Source: an uncultured Fusobacterium sp.
GTDB taxonomy: Bacteria; Fusobacteriota; Fusobacteriia; Fusobacteriales; Fusobacteriaceae
Reading direction: 5' to 3'
Length of the DNA stretch: 47,566 nt
Assembly (NCBI GenBank): GCA_900542625.1
Contig: UQOH01000007.1
Location: 1-47,566 of the forward strand
Position 1 is the stretch's first letter, and the number at the start of each line of letters is the position of its first letter. Below are positions 1 through 9,624 of the stretch, piece after piece. The notes below the pieces were generated by a model that did not search any database, was not told the DNA's origin, and saw only the letters and a list, made by a program, of their open reading frames with translations. The position numbers were made by a program, and so were the translations under genes.

Positions 1-77
1 AAATTTTCTGTATTCTGTTTCGCTGCATAGATTACGCAGATATTTTTAATCTCGATAATTTTATTCTTAGATTTTAT
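1..77 (-). repeat. Edge-truncated copy of dispersed palindromic repeat
   Basis: Read on the minus strand this stretch begins AAATCTAAGAATAAAATTATC and continues with AAAAATATCTGCGTAATCTATGCAGCG, closely matching the first third of the repeats at 19037-19198 and 41324-41485. The inner part (GAAACAGAATA) matches the short repeat at 7689-7757 instead, so it may belong to that subfamily. The window edge cuts it. A T-rich GCAGCAGTCTTTTTTT at 85-99 follows and resembles the 3' arm of local terminators, but no 5' arm is visible. Confidence 0.7.
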
Positions 78-123
78 ATTAGCAGCAGTCTTTTTTTATA
101 AAATAAGTTTGGAGGAAGCGGAA

Positions 124-1257
124 ATGAAGAAATTTTTATTCTGCCTTATAGCTTTAGGGATTTTAGCTGGATGTTCAAATGTCGTGAAAAATCCTGAAGC
201 AGAGAAAAAAATAACATGGGAATATATGGGAACACTTCCTGCACAAAAAGGGTACAGCAGAAATATAGGAACAGCAGGACTTCTTTATGGTTCTCTTGAA
301 AACAGATATATAATTGCAGGAGGAGGAGCAAATTTTCCTTATGAATCAGTTTTAGAAGGCGGAGCAAAACAAAACTATTCAGATGTATATGTTCTTGAGG
401 AAAAGAAAAATGGTTTAGAAGTTGTACAGCATATCAATTTGGATAATGAAATCGGGTATGGAGCATCTGTAACAACAGAAAAAGGAATTTACTATATTGG
501 AGGAAGTTCAAACAAACAGGCTGATGACGATATCCTGTTCTTAAGTATGGAAGAAAAATTCGGGCTTCAATATAAAAAAGTAGGAGAACTTCCATTTACT
601 CTGCAGAATGGTGCAGCTGTGGAAAAAGACGGGAAACTTTATATTTTAACAGGAAAGCAGAATGGAAAAACAACAAACCAGATGTTTGAATATAATCTGG
701 AAACAGGAGAAACAAGAGAACTTGCACCTGTACCCGGAGCAAAAGGAAGAACACAGGCTGTTGCTCAAATATTAAATGGTTCATTATATATTTTCAGCGG
801 CGGAGATATAACAGCTTATACTGACGGATACAGGTATAATTTTGATACAGACAGATGGATGGAAGCAGCACCTGTAAAAGTAAATGGAAAGGATATCTCT
901 CTTCTTGGAGCAGCCTCAGTAAAATTAAATGAGCAGGAGATGCTTGTAGTTGGAGGATTTGACAAAGAAGTATACGATAATGCTGTTAAAAAGCTTGGAA
1001 CTTTAAGAGGACAGGAACTTCTTAAATTTAAGGCAGCATATTTTACAGCAGATCCAGATGAATTTAACTGGAATAAAGAAGTTTTGATTTATAATGCTGA
1101 AAAAAACAGCTGGAAATCAATAGGACAGATTCCTTTTAATGCTCCATGCGGAGAGGGACTTGTTCTTATTGGAAATAAAATTTATTCAATAAACGGAGAG
1201 ATAAAACCGGGAGTAAGAACTCCAAAAATATATGGAGGAGAATTTTTTAAACTTTAA
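124..1257 (+). CDS. Cyclically permuted mutarotase / NanM-like Kelch lipoprotein
   Basis: Probable sugar mutarotase of the NanM/YjhT Kelch-propeller family, which speeds anomer interconversion of sialic-acid-type sugars outside the inner membrane. The ATG at 124 has GGAGG 8 bp upstream and is preferred over a TTG at 109. Residues 1-17 form a lipoprotein signal with lipobox LAGC (Cys17), so the protein is probably lipid-anchored in the periplasm. Repeated Gly-Gly Kelch blades are visible (IIAGGGANFP, YYIGGSS, LYIFSGGD, LVVGGFD), and the length of 377 aa suits the family. The gene stands alone here; any sialic acid partners would lie upstream outside the window. Exact substrate is not provable from sequence. 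Confidence 0.8.
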   Translation: MKKFLFCLIALGILAGCSNVVKNPEAEKKITWEYMGTLPAQKGYSRNIGTAGLLYGSLENRYIIAGGGANFPYESVLEGGAKQNYSDVYVLEEKKNGLEVVQHINLDNEIGYGASVTTEKGIYYIGGSSNKQADDDILFLSMEEKFGLQYKKVGELPFTLQNGAAVEKDGKLYILTGKQNGKTTNQMFEYNLETGETRELAPVPGAKGRTQAVAQILNGSLYIFSGGDITAYTDGYRYNFDTDRWMEAAPVKVNGKDISLLGAASVKLNEQEMLVVGGFDKEVYDNAVKKLGTLRGQELLKFKAAYFTADPDEFNWNKEVLIYNAEKNSWKSIGQIPFNAPCGEGLVLIGNKIYSINGEIKPGVRTPKIYGGEFFKL

Positions 1258-1362
1258 AAATAAAGGGGAAAAAATGAGAACGGAAATTTATGAATAAGGA
1301 AATCCGTTTCCAATACTTCATTTAGAATTTAGAGCATAATAAAAGTTCAAAAAATATAGAAG

Positions 1363-1402
1363 AGACTGTTACAAATTGATAATTTGCAGCAGTCTTTTTT
1401 TA
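1363..1402 (+). terminator. Intrinsic terminator after the mutarotase gene
   Basis: Arms AGACTG (1363-1368) and CAGTCT (1390-1395), with inner arms CAAATT/AATTTG, are followed by seven T. The rest of the 349-bp gap (1258-1606) holds no convincing gene, only very short ORFs of 7 and 11 codons and the promoter region of the TonB receptor. Confidence 0.8.
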
Positions 1403-1533
1403 ATTTCTCAATTTATTTGCCTTTATTTTACATCAAATAAACAATATACATCATAAGGATAAAATTATACATAAACTTTTGGTTTTTTGTTATAAAATCT
1501 ATTTTTTTAAACATATTTTGCCAGTCAAAATAT

Positions 1534-1563
1534 TTGCATGAAATAGTAATATCATGATATAAG
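1534..1563 (+). promoter_or_regulatory. Candidate promoter of the TonB receptor-autotransporter pair
   Basis: TTGCAT (1534-1539), an 18-bp spacer and TATAAG (1558-1563) lie 44 bp before the receptor start. I see no clear Fur-type box. The match is moderate, and AT-rich DNA gives chance hits. Confidence 0.35.
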
Positions 1564-1606
1564 TAAAATACTGTCAATAATATAATTTTGTGAGGAGAAA
1601 AATTTT

Positions 1607-3826
1607 ATGAAAAGAGAAAGTTTATTGTTATATTTTTTTATTAGTGTAGTTTCTTTTGCAAGTGAAGCAGTTATTCAACTTGAAAATACAATTATACATG
1701 ATAATTCAAATCGTGAATTTTTTGTTCAGCCTAAAGAGGTAAAAAATACTTATACTGTAACACAAAAACAGATTCAAGAAAAAAATTATAAAAATGTTGA
1801 AGAAGTTTTAAGAGATTCTCCGGGAGTAGTTGTAAATAATACTGCTTTTGGTCCAAGAGTTGATATGAGAGGAAGCGGAGAAAAATCTCTCAGCAGAGTT
1901 AAAGTTATGGTAGACGGAATCAGTATAAATCCTACTGAAGAAACTATGGCAAGTCTTCCTATAAATTCAATTCCTATTGAATCTATAAAAAAAATTGAAG
2001 TTATTCCAGGAGGAGGAGCTACTCTTTATGGAAGTGGTTCTGTTGGAGGAGTCATCAATATTATTACCAATTCAAATGCTACAAAAAATAATTTTTTTAT
2101 GGATTTAAAATATGGTTCTTTTGACAATAGAAATTTTGGATTTTCAGGAGGACAAAATGTCACAGATAAATTATATGTAAATTATGGGTTTAATTATATA
2201 AACAGCGAAGGGTACAGAGAGAGCGAAGAAAATCAAAGCACAATATATTTAGGAGGTTTTGATTATAAAATAGATAATAAAAATAAAGTACGTTTTCAAG
2301 CAAGACATGGAAAAGAAGAGCTTAACGGTACAAATGAAGTTTCAAAAAAGATTTTGGAAAAAGATAGAAAAGCTGCAGGTTTAAATATGGATTTAGAAAC
2401 AAAAAATAACAGCTATACTTTTGATTATGAACATAGATATAGTGATAATCTTGTTCTTGCCGGAACAGTATTTTATCAAGAGCAGAAAAGAAAAATTGAC
2501 ACAGAAAGTATAGATGACATAAAAATTTCTATATCAGACAGAAATTATACTTTTAACAGACTTGATTATATTTTTAATGATGTTAAATCTATAATGAATG
2601 CAGAATTTTCAGAAAGAAAATATGGTGTTAAATTAAAATCAAATTATACTTATGATAAAGGAAATTTTATACTTGGTTATGATTATTATACTTCAAATAA
2701 TAAAAGACATTCTTTTGTTAAATCTGAAACACTTAAAAATTATTATGACGGAAACGGAAGTTATCTTCAGCTTAATCCGGAAGACAGGCTGCCGGTTATA
2801 AATAATGTAGATATTGATTTAACTAAAGATTCACACGGATTATACGCTTTTAATAAATATGATTTGAATGACAGTCTTTCTTTTACAGCAGGAGTAAGAG
2901 GAGAATACACTTCTTATAATGGAAGCAGAAAAAACGGACCAAATACAATGCCTTTCATAAGCCCTAAGGTTCAGGAAATAAAAACTGATGAAACTCTTGA
3001 AAATTATGCCGGTGAATTAGGAGTACTTTACAAATACAGAGATACAGGAAATGTATATATGAGATATGAAAGGGGATTTGTTACTCCTTTTGCTTCTCAG
3101 CTTACAGATAAAATTCATGATAAAAAACTTTCTAATAAAAATAATCCTAATGCACAGCAGGCACCTTTAGTAAATGTGGCTTCAATATATGTAGCTAATG
3201 GTTTAAAATCTGAAATTACAGATACATTTGAGGTAGGAATAAGAGACTATGTTTTAAACTCTCTTCTTTCTCTTTCATTTTTTATGACAGATACAAATGA
3301 TGAAATAACTTTAATTCAATCAGGAGTTACTAACCCTGCTATAAAAAGATGGCAGTATAAAAATATTGGAAAAACAAGAAGAATGGGAATAGAACTGGAA
3401 GCAGAACAGGAATTTGACAAATTAGGATTTTCACAATCTCTTTCTCTTGTTAATGCTGAGGTTATTAAAGGAGACAGCAGTTATGGAATATCAAAAGGAG
3501 ATAAAGTTCCTCTTGTTCCTGAAATGAAAGCGGTTTTAGGAGTAAAATATAAACTTACAGAAAATCTTTCTGTACTTGGAAGTTATACTTATACAGGAAA
3601 AAGAGAAGCGAGGGAGCTTGATGAAAATGATAATATCTTTAAGTATAATATCGATAGTTACGGAGTTATTGATACAGGAATGTTGTATGCAATAGATGAA
3701 TATTCAAATTTAAAAATAGGAATTAAAAATGTGGGAGGAACAAAATATAACCTTAGAGAAACAAGTTTAGAGGCTTATCCAGCTCCTGAAAGAAATTATT
3801 ATCTTGAACTTAATGTTAAATTTTAG
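1607..3826 (+). CDS. TonB-dependent outer membrane receptor
   Basis: Outer membrane active importer (739 aa), likely for an iron chelate, heme or cobalamin; the ligand cannot be fixed. Residues 1-18 are a signal peptide (cut near SFA/SEA). Residues about 46-153 form the plug, with VEEVLRDSPGVVV, VDMRGSG, VMVDGI, IESIKKIEVIPGGGATLYGSG and GGVINIIT, all hallmarks of the family. The remaining ~580 aa are the 22-strand barrel, with a FVTPFASQL/ANGLKSEITDTFEVG segment in the place of the usual FRAP/NPxLKPE motifs and a terminal Phe. AGGAG lies 11 bp before the ATG. It is followed 30 bp later by an autotransporter, suggesting cotranscription. No TonB/ExbBD or ABC importer is in the window. Confidence 0.9.
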   Translation: MKRESLLLYFFISVVSFASEAVIQLENTIIHDNSNREFFVQPKEVKNTYTVTQKQIQEKNYKNVEEVLRDSPGVVVNNTAFGPRVDMRGSGEKSLSRVKVMVDGISINPTEETMASLPINSIPIESIKKIEVIPGGGATLYGSGSVGGVINIITNSNATKNNFFMDLKYGSFDNRNFGFSGGQNVTDKLYVNYGFNYINSEGYRESEENQSTIYLGGFDYKIDNKNKVRFQARHGKEELNGTNEVSKKILEKDRKAAGLNMDLETKNNSYTFDYEHRYSDNLVLAGTVFYQEQKRKIDTESIDDIKISISDRNYTFNRLDYIFNDVKSIMNAEFSERKYGVKLKSNYTYDKGNFILGYDYYTSNNKRHSFVKSETLKNYYDGNGSYLQLNPEDRLPVINNVDIDLTKDSHGLYAFNKYDLNDSLSFTAGVRGEYTSYNGSRKNGPNTMPFISPKVQEIKTDETLENYAGELGVLYKYRDTGNVYMRYERGFVTPFASQLTDKIHDKKLSNKNNPNAQQAPLVNVASIYVANGLKSEITDTFEVGIRDYVLNSLLSLSFFMTDTNDEITLIQSGVTNPAIKRWQYKNIGKTRRMGIELEAEQEFDKLGFSQSLSLVNAEVIKGDSSYGISKGDKVPLVPEMKAVLGVKYKLTENLSVLGSYTYTGKREARELDENDNIFKYNIDSYGVIDTGMLYAIDEYSNLKIGIKNVGGTKYNLRETSLEAYPAPERNYYLELNVKF

Positions 3827-3856
3827 AAAATATTAGAAGAGAGGGAAGAAATTAAA

Positions 3857-6800
3857 ATGAAAAATAAATTATTTTTACTGGCTTTTATAATTGCTTCAAA
3901 TTTATCCTACGGATATAGGCAGGTAGTAGACACAGAACATCTTGTAACTATTGAAAAAGGCAGCTATGAAGACCTTTTGAGAACAGTTGATGAGTATAAT
4001 CGCCTTAATGGGAATAAGACAAATTATCTTGGAAATAGTAATGAGCTAAAAAATACAACAGATGGAATAGATATAATTGCTATTGGACAGTTTACAAATA
4101 ATGGAAAATATATGGAAGAACTAAGCAGCAAAAAAGGATTTTACAGAACAGACAACTATCATACAGTGGCTGATTTAATAGAGAATGGAACTTCTTCACT
4201 TAAAGAGGATGGAACTTTAAAAAAACTTCCTTCTATTGAAGTAGGAGATACAAAAAGATTTTATTTTGGAAACGGGAATACAGTTAATGATATAAAATTT
4301 GCTGGAGCTGATACTTTTAAAAAGGCTGCAGAAAACTCTGCTGAAAAAAAGAGTACAAAATATCTTTTAACAGGCTCTTATATGTCTATTGATTCAGAAA
4401 AAATGAATCAGCTGGACATCTCTATGGAGGACTATAAAAATAAACTGGAAGGCAGATCTAAAAAAGAAGTTATTAAATATTTAAAAGAAAAATTAAAATC
4501 TGAAAAAGGAATAGAAACAGTTATAAAAAACAATGAGCTTTATACAGAGGACAGTAAAGGAAATCAGTGGAAAGTTTTATATAATTTAGAACCTGTATCT
4601 GTATTTCAAGGAGCATGGGCAGATGAAAAATTTAAAGACACCGTTTTTTCTAAAATATATGTCTACAAGTCAAGCTCAGAAAATGAGAAAAGTACCGGAG
4701 ATATTTTATATACAACTGACAGGAATATTTATATAGAGGATAAATATGATTATACTCCTAATATAAGAACTGAGTTCAGCGGAAATAAAACTTTTGCAGA
4801 GCTTATTAAAGATAAAGAAAATTCAGAGTCTCAGATTATAAAAAGCTATTATAATGACAAAAAAACTTTGACAGAAGAAAAATTTAAAGAAAAATGGGTA
4901 ACTCCTTTTGAAAAAGACGGAGAGTTTTATAAAGCTTATAATAGTATGAATACAGCTTTAAAAGAAGCAAAGGAAAAACAGATAGTTTATGAAAATAAAA
5001 AAAATGAAGCTTCTACTCAAGTGGAAATTATAAAAAATAAACTGCCTGCTGATTTTTATAACTATATTTTTGCTTCAGATCGTGAGAAGAAAGAATATTA
5101 TGATAAGCAGTCTCAAGAAATTCAAAAAAGAATAGATGAGTATAACAAGGCTGATGAAGTATATAAGACAGCGAACAAAGAATATTATAAAATTTTGGAA
5201 GAAATTTCTACAGATATTCCTAAAAAGTATGGCTTTTCTAAGGCTTGGAGAGCTAAAGAAGATGAAAAAAAATGGATTAAATACTTGGATTTTATAGTAA
5301 AAGACAGTTCTATGACATCTGAACTTGTAACAAAGAATGTTGAGTTTAGAGGAAAAGGACGTATTAATGGAACAGTTGACCTTGGAGAAGGATATAATAA
5401 AATTACAATCACTGAGCAGTTTTCAGGTCAGTTTGGTACAAATATAATTTTAGGACCTGAAGCAGCTTTAAAAAATGTAGATATTGTTTATATAGGAGGA
5501 GGAACAGGTACAACAGGTTCTGCTTCTGTTTCAGGAAGAACATCTCTTTCTCTTGATATTGATAAAAATATAAAGAACAGCAGCGGACATTTAATACAGC
5601 ATGCTTTTAGAAATTCAGATAAAGATATTATATTTTCTAATTCAAATTCTGCAAATCCTGATTCAAGAAATAATTTCTCAATAGAATTAATGGTCAGCAG
5701 ACTCGATAAAGATGAAATTATAAATATAGGAAGAAAATTGGAATACGAAGGAAGAAACCCGGCTACAAACGACAATAATGATCTTTCTGTTCCTGAAACT
5801 CTTAAATATAAATTAAATCTTGTTTCTGACTCTATAGCTCATGAACTTTCTCCTATGAAGGAAACAGATAAAGATGGGAATTCTTTAATGAAAGTTGCAC
5901 TGAAAGATTCTATAAAACTGCTTGATAGTAATCAAAACAGTGTTTATAAAAGTTTAAAAGATTCAGGATATATTGGAAGTCTTCATGAAACTCTTACAAC
6001 AACAAACAAAAAAACAGTTTTCAGTGTGTCTGATGATGAAAATGAAGAACTGAAAGAGATGAAAATTGCTAATTATATTAGAACAAAGACCCCTGAAGAA
6101 CTTATAAAAGATTTGAGCCAGATAAATCCCGGCACTGATAAAAAAGAAGACATAAAGAAAATGATTTTAAATTTAAAAGAGATAACAGAAGTGAAAGATG
6201 CTCAAACTGCCTATACACAGCTGAATGAATGGAAAAAATCAGATATTCTTAAAAATTCTTTATCTTCTCTTAAAGGTGCGAATATTGCCGGTGCTTTAGC
6301 AGAATATAAAAATTATACTCCTGAAAAGAAAAAAGAAAAATATGCAGAATTAAAGGAGCTGTACAATACTAAAATTGCGGGACTTTACAATAAAATAAAC
6401 AGTGAAAATCAAAAACTTATTTCTTCAAAAGAACTTTCTTCAGCATTATCTAACTTAGATTCAAATTTCAGTTCTTGGAAAGATGAAAGTTATCTTGAAG
6501 ACTCTTTAAAAAATGCAGAAAAAGTTATTGAAAAAATAGAAAGCCTTTTAAATGATAATGAACAATCTATTGATAAAGACCTTTCAACAGTTTTAAAAAA
6601 TTTGGAATATAAGACTTCAGGATACAGTTATGATTATAAAAACCTATATTCATCTCTGTTTTATACAATGAGACAGGAAGAATCTTTAAAAGAACTTAAA
6701 ATTTTAATGGACCAGATATATGAAAAAAATATTTATTCCAGACTTAATAAAATCAGTAAAGATGAAATAAATGTTTTTACTTATGTTCCTTTTAATATAA

Positions 6801-7660
6801 GTACAGATTTAAAAGATAAAAATTCATATATAAATGGCGGCTCTATTTCTACCAGAAATTCTATGGACGGATTTAAAGGAAATATTTACAGCGGATATGG
6901 AGTTTATGAAACAAAATACAATGAAAATATGAATATTGGATTTATAGCAGGAGGAGGAACATCAAATCATAAAGAGATTAAAAATGATTCTTTGGATAAA
7001 ACTACAACAGAGTCAAAGATAAAAGGAACAACAGCTTATTTAGGAGGTTACAGCAGATATAACTTTAAAAATAACTATGAATGGATAACAGGGGTAGGAA
7101 TTCAATACGGAAAATATGATGTAGACAGAAATCTTAAAAACAGCTATCAGAATGAGAATTTCACAGGAGAAGGGGAAACAAAATCTGTTAATTTATATTC
7201 AGGGCTTATTTATGGTTTTAATATTACTGATGACTTGAACATCAAAACAAGAGGAGTTCTTTCTTATACTTTTATTAATCAGGGAGATATAGATGAGAGT
7301 AAAAAACCTTTATCTTTAAATATCAAATCTCAGAATTATAATTATATTGACGGAGAAACAGGAATAAGCCTTATAAAAACAATAGGAGGTGTCCACTCTC
7401 GAAGCAGTATTTCAGGAGGAGTATATTATAATTTTGCTTTAATGGGAGCAGATAATGATGATTTAACAGGAAGTTTCTATGGGTCAGATTCTTCATTTAA
7501 CATAAAAGGTAATAATTATAAACAGAATTCTATGAAAATGTTTTTAGATTATAATGTTTATAAAGATTCCGGATTTAATTATGGACTTGAAGGAAGTTAT
7601 ACAGCAAATAAAGATGAAGATAATATTACTATTGGAATAAAAGCCGGGTATTATTTTTAA
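3857..7660 (+). CDS. Type V autotransporter with unusual passenger
   Basis: Surface protein of 1267 aa. Residues 1-19 are a signal peptide (LSYG/Y). The C-terminal ~280 residues (from about 985) are an autotransporter barrel with alternating GxGxY strands ending GIKAGYYF. The passenger does not look like a long uniform beta-helix. It has Lys/Glu-rich, probably helical or coiled-coil stretches (about 360-450 and 740-960) around a Gly/Ser/Thr-rich beta segment (about 490-570, with IGGGTGTTGSASVSGRTSLSL). No protease triad or known adhesin repeat was recognised. It is 30 bp behind the TonB receptor, so a role in capturing or processing that receptor's ligand is possible, but this is inference. 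Confidence 0.85.
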   Translation: MKNKLFLLAFIIASNLSYGYRQVVDTEHLVTIEKGSYEDLLRTVDEYNRLNGNKTNYLGNSNELKNTTDGIDIIAIGQFTNNGKYMEELSSKKGFYRTDNYHTVADLIENGTSSLKEDGTLKKLPSIEVGDTKRFYFGNGNTVNDIKFAGADTFKKAAENSAEKKSTKYLLTGSYMSIDSEKMNQLDISMEDYKNKLEGRSKKEVIKYLKEKLKSEKGIETVIKNNELYTEDSKGNQWKVLYNLEPVSVFQGAWADEKFKDTVFSKIYVYKSSSENEKSTGDILYTTDRNIYIEDKYDYTPNIRTEFSGNKTFAELIKDKENSESQIIKSYYNDKKTLTEEKFKEKWVTPFEKDGEFYKAYNSMNTALKEAKEKQIVYENKKNEASTQVEIIKNKLPADFYNYIFASDREKKEYYDKQSQEIQKRIDEYNKADEVYKTANKEYYKILEEISTDIPKKYGFSKAWRAKEDEKKWIKYLDFIVKDSSMTSELVTKNVEFRGKGRINGTVDLGEGYNKITITEQFSGQFGTNIILGPEAALKNVDIVYIGGGTGTTGSASVSGRTSLSLDIDKNIKNSSGHLIQHAFRNSDKDIIFSNSNSANPDSRNNFSIELMVSRLDKDEIINIGRKLEYEGRNPATNDNNDLSVPETLKYKLNLVSDSIAHELSPMKETDKDGNSLMKVALKDSIKLLDSNQNSVYKSLKDSGYIGSLHETLTTTNKKTVFSVSDDENEELKEMKIANYIRTKTPEELIKDLSQINPGTDKKEDIKKMILNLKEITEVKDAQTAYTQLNEWKKSDILKNSLSSLKGANIAGALAEYKNYTPEKKKEKYAELKELYNTKIAGLYNKINSENQKLISSKELSSALSNLDSNFSSWKDESYLEDSLKNAEKVIEKIESLLNDNEQSIDKDLSTVLKNLEYKTSGYSYDYKNLYSSLFYTMRQEESLKELKILMDQIYEKNIYSRLNKISKDEINVFTYVPFNISTDLKDKNSYINGGSISTRNSMDGFKGNIYSGYGVYETKYNENMNIGFIAGGGTSNHKEIKNDSLDKTTTESKIKGTTAYLGGYSRYNFKNNYEWITGVGIQYGKYDVDRNLKNSYQNENFTGEGETKSVNLYSGLIYGFNITDDLNIKTRGVLSYTFINQGDIDESKKPLSLNIKSQNYNYIDGETGISLIKTIGGVHSRSSISGGVYYNFALMGADNDDLTGSFYGSDSSFNIKGNNYKQNSMKMFLDYNVYKDSGFNYGLEGSYTANKDEDNITIGIKAGYYF

Positions 7661-7688
7661 GTAAAATTATAAAAAAATCTTAATATTA

Positions 7689-7757
7689 AAAAATATCTGC
7701 GTGGTTTATATGCTGAAACAGAATAGTTCTGCAGCAGTATAAACAGCAGATATTTTT
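7689..7757. repeat. Short palindromic repeat between convergent genes; probable bidirectional terminator
   Basis: AAAATATCTGC and GCAGATATTTT arms enclose a second pair (TTTATATGCTG / CAGCAGTATAAA). The sequence shares AATATCTGCGT and GAAACAGAATA with the other repeats of the window. Its position between the end of the autotransporter (+) and the end of the LytTR gene (-) suggests it terminates both transcripts. Confidence 0.7.
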
Positions 7758-7786
7758 ATATTTTTAAAAATCAAGTTATAATTTAT

Positions 7787-8464
7787 TTATAAGAAAAAAT
7801 TGCAGCTTTCTTTGTATTTCAGATGCTCCTCTATTTTTTTTAGCTTTAATTTGTTCAAATGAATAAATCCTCCATTTTTAAAAAAAACTTTTTCTTCTTT
7901 GTAATTTAAAAAACTTACAAGAGATATATTTATAATTATTCCTCTTTCCAATTTAAGAAAATTTTGAATTTTTTCTTGAATTTTTTCAATTTCACAAAAT
8001 TTTTTCTTTACACAGAAAATTTTATTCCCTTTGAGATGAAATTCGGTTTCTCGTGATCTGCTGGAATAGCTGATATATTCTATATCTTCAATCTTTATTA
8101 TTCCTGCACGGGAACAGTCTTTTAAAAAAATATTACTGAATTCAGGTTTACATTTTCCATGAAAACATATGCTTTCATTGAGCTGATTAAAATTATCTCT
8201 TAAAATATAATCTTTTATAGTTCTGTTTATAAAGTACTTTCTCATATTAATACTATCTTCTTTACCTATTAAAAGAATAACCGGGATATTCTGATTATAA
8301 TATTCTATAAGCTTTTTATCAAGGTTTTCAGTTTTTATATCAATGATTACGACATTTAAATCTATATTTTTTTTGAGTGTTTTAATATTAAAAAAATCAT
8401 ATGACAAAAAACTCCTCAGCTTTTTTTCAAATTCAGGTTCAACATAAATTCCTACTTTTTTCAT
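7787..8464 (-). CDS. LytTR-family DNA-binding response regulator
   Basis: A 225-aa regulator. The N-terminal ~115 residues have a response-regulator-like alternating pattern with a possible phospho-acceptor Asp42 (VVIIDIK) and Lys68 (LLIGKED), but the usual acidic pair near the N-terminus is replaced by VEPE, so it may be a divergent or inactive receiver. Residues about 117-222 are a LytTR DNA-binding domain (GIIKIEDIEYISYS, EFHLKGNKIF, NISLVSFL, FFKNGGFIHLNKLKLKKIEEHL). No histidine kinase is adjacent. Targets are unknown; the neighbouring autotransporter or porin are obvious candidates because LytTR proteins often control surface or secreted products. Confidence 0.8.
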   Translation of the reverse strand: MKKVGIYVEPEFEKKLRSFLSYDFFNIKTLKKNIDLNVVIIDIKTENLDKKLIEYYNQNIPVILLIGKEDSINMRKYFINRTIKDYILRDNFNQLNESICFHGKCKPEFSNIFLKDCSRAGIIKIEDIEYISYSSRSRETEFHLKGNKIFCVKKKFCEIEKIQEKIQNFLKLERGIIINISLVSFLNYKEEKVFFKNGGFIHLNKLKLKKIEEHLKYKESCNFFL

Positions 8465-8508
8465 ATAGTCCCTCTTTTCATTTTTTATAAATTACACCTA
8501 TAATATAA

Positions 8509-8537
8509 ATACTACAATATTTACAAAATAATGTCAA
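8509..8537 (-). promoter_or_regulatory. Promoter of the LytTR gene
   Basis: On the minus strand TTGACA (8537-8532), a 17-bp spacer and TAGTAT (8514-8509) lie about 45 bp before the ATG. This is a near-consensus housekeeping promoter. Confidence 0.7.
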
Positions 8538-8571
8538 TTATAAAAATATTTGAAAATCAAATTTTATAAAT

Positions 8572-8590
8572 TATAGAAACAGTTTCTATA
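8572..8590. promoter_or_regulatory. Perfect 19-bp palindrome, candidate operator
   Basis: TATAGAAACAGTTTCTATA is a perfect inverted repeat with a 1-base centre, located about 35 bp upstream of the LytTR promoter -35 box and downstream of the porin terminator. It may bind a dimeric regulator. It has no T-tract, so it is not a terminator. Confidence 0.4.
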
Positions 8591-8603
8591 TTTTTGGGTA
8601 AAA

Positions 8604-8656
8604 ATAAAAAAAGCTGAGCAAATCAATGATATTAAATCATCAATTTGCAACAGCTT
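8604..8656 (-). terminator. Intrinsic terminator of the porin gene
   Basis: On the minus strand a long stem (arms 8656-8636 and 8630-8611, about 19 pairs with one small bulge, containing GCAAAT/ATTTGC) is followed by seven T. It lies 20 bp past the porin stop codon. Confidence 0.85.
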
Positions 8657-8676
8657 CCTTTAATTTTTAACTTATA

Positions 8677-9624
8677 TTAGAATGTATATGTCCATCCAAT
8701 GTAAAATTCACCGTAGTATTTTTGATCGTCATCAGTTTTAACAGGAGAAGCTTCACTTACAGCATTACCGCTTCCGTCTTTATCCCATTCAAACATATCA
8801 TATTCATAGTATCCGTCGATTGTTAAGTTTTCAGTAACTTTATATGATGCGTTTAACCATACACAGTGAGAGTTTGTATCATGTTTGTATACATATCCTT
8901 CTGCCTTATCTGATTTTTCGATATTGTTAGCAAATTCCCAACCATACATTACGCTAAGATTTAATTTCTCTCCAGAATAAATAGGAGCTGATAATCTTAA
9001 TTGATGTCTGAACCAGTAATCAAGGTCATCTGCTGCTCCGTTTCCTTCTGCTAAAATAGATTCAGATTTAATATAGTATCCAACTGTTAATGGTCCATAA
9101 GTTACTGCAACTGGTGTACCTTCAAAATACCATCCGTCTGGACCGTTGTGATTATTATTTGATTGATATGCAATATCCATATTTCCAGAGAACATTCCAT
9201 AAGAATATTTACCTCTTAAATAGAATCTGTCATAATTTTCTTCTTGTCTCCATCTAGCTCCAACTGAGAAGTTATCAAATGCTCTCCAAGCATCTAAATC
9301 AATTCTGTGTCCGTTTGAATGGATTCCATCATCTGTATCCATATTCCAGTTTTTTCTTGCCATTAATCCAAATGTCCAATCTTCTCCGTATGCTAATCCA
9401 ACAGAGTTAGAGAACATAACTGTACCGATATCTCCTTCATCATTTCCTGAAGTTTGGTCAATTTCTAATCCTTGTCCAAAAGATGTAACTCTTAAAGCAG
9501 GTGCTGTAACTGGTTTAACTTCTTCAACAACTACAACTTCTTCTACTGCAGGCACAACTTCTTTTGCATAAGCAACTGAAGACACTAATGATAATGCTCC
9601 TAATAATAACATAACCTTTTTCAT
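8677..9624 (-). CDS. FomA-like outer membrane porin
   Basis: Predicted 315-aa beta-barrel porin. The start at 9624 (MKKVMLLLGALSLVSS) is chosen because AGGGAGG lies 9 bp upstream and it gives a clean signal peptide cut after AYA; an upstream in-frame ATG at 9678 would add a non-signal extension. After the signal comes a Val/Glu-rich linker as in fusobacterial FomA-type porins, then amphipathic strands with alternating aromatics and a terminal Phe (IGWTYTF). The substrate is unknown. Its promoter has the 19-bp MerR-type spacer shared with the adjacent MerR genes, so it is probably induced by one of them. Confidence 0.75.
   Translation of the reverse strand: MKKVMLLLGALSLVSSVAYAKEVVPAVEEVVVVEEVKPVTAPALRVTSFGQGLEIDQTSGNDEGDIGTVMFSNSVGLAYGEDWTFGLMARKNWNMDTDDGIHSNGHRIDLDAWRAFDNFSVGARWRQEENYDRFYLRGKYSYGMFSGNMDIAYQSNNNHNGPDGWYFEGTPVAVTYGPLTVGYYIKSESILAEGNGAADDLDYWFRHQLRLSAPIYSGEKLNLSVMYGWEFANNIEKSDKAEGYVYKHDTNSHCVWLNASYKVTENLTIDGYYEYDMFEWDKDGSGNAVSEASPVKTDDDQKYYGEFYIGWTYTF

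Noticed and set aside
1258..1362. Small ORFs of 7 and 11 codons behind GGGGAAAA
   Set aside because: Too short and without features; probably chance in the 3' region of the mutarotase gene.
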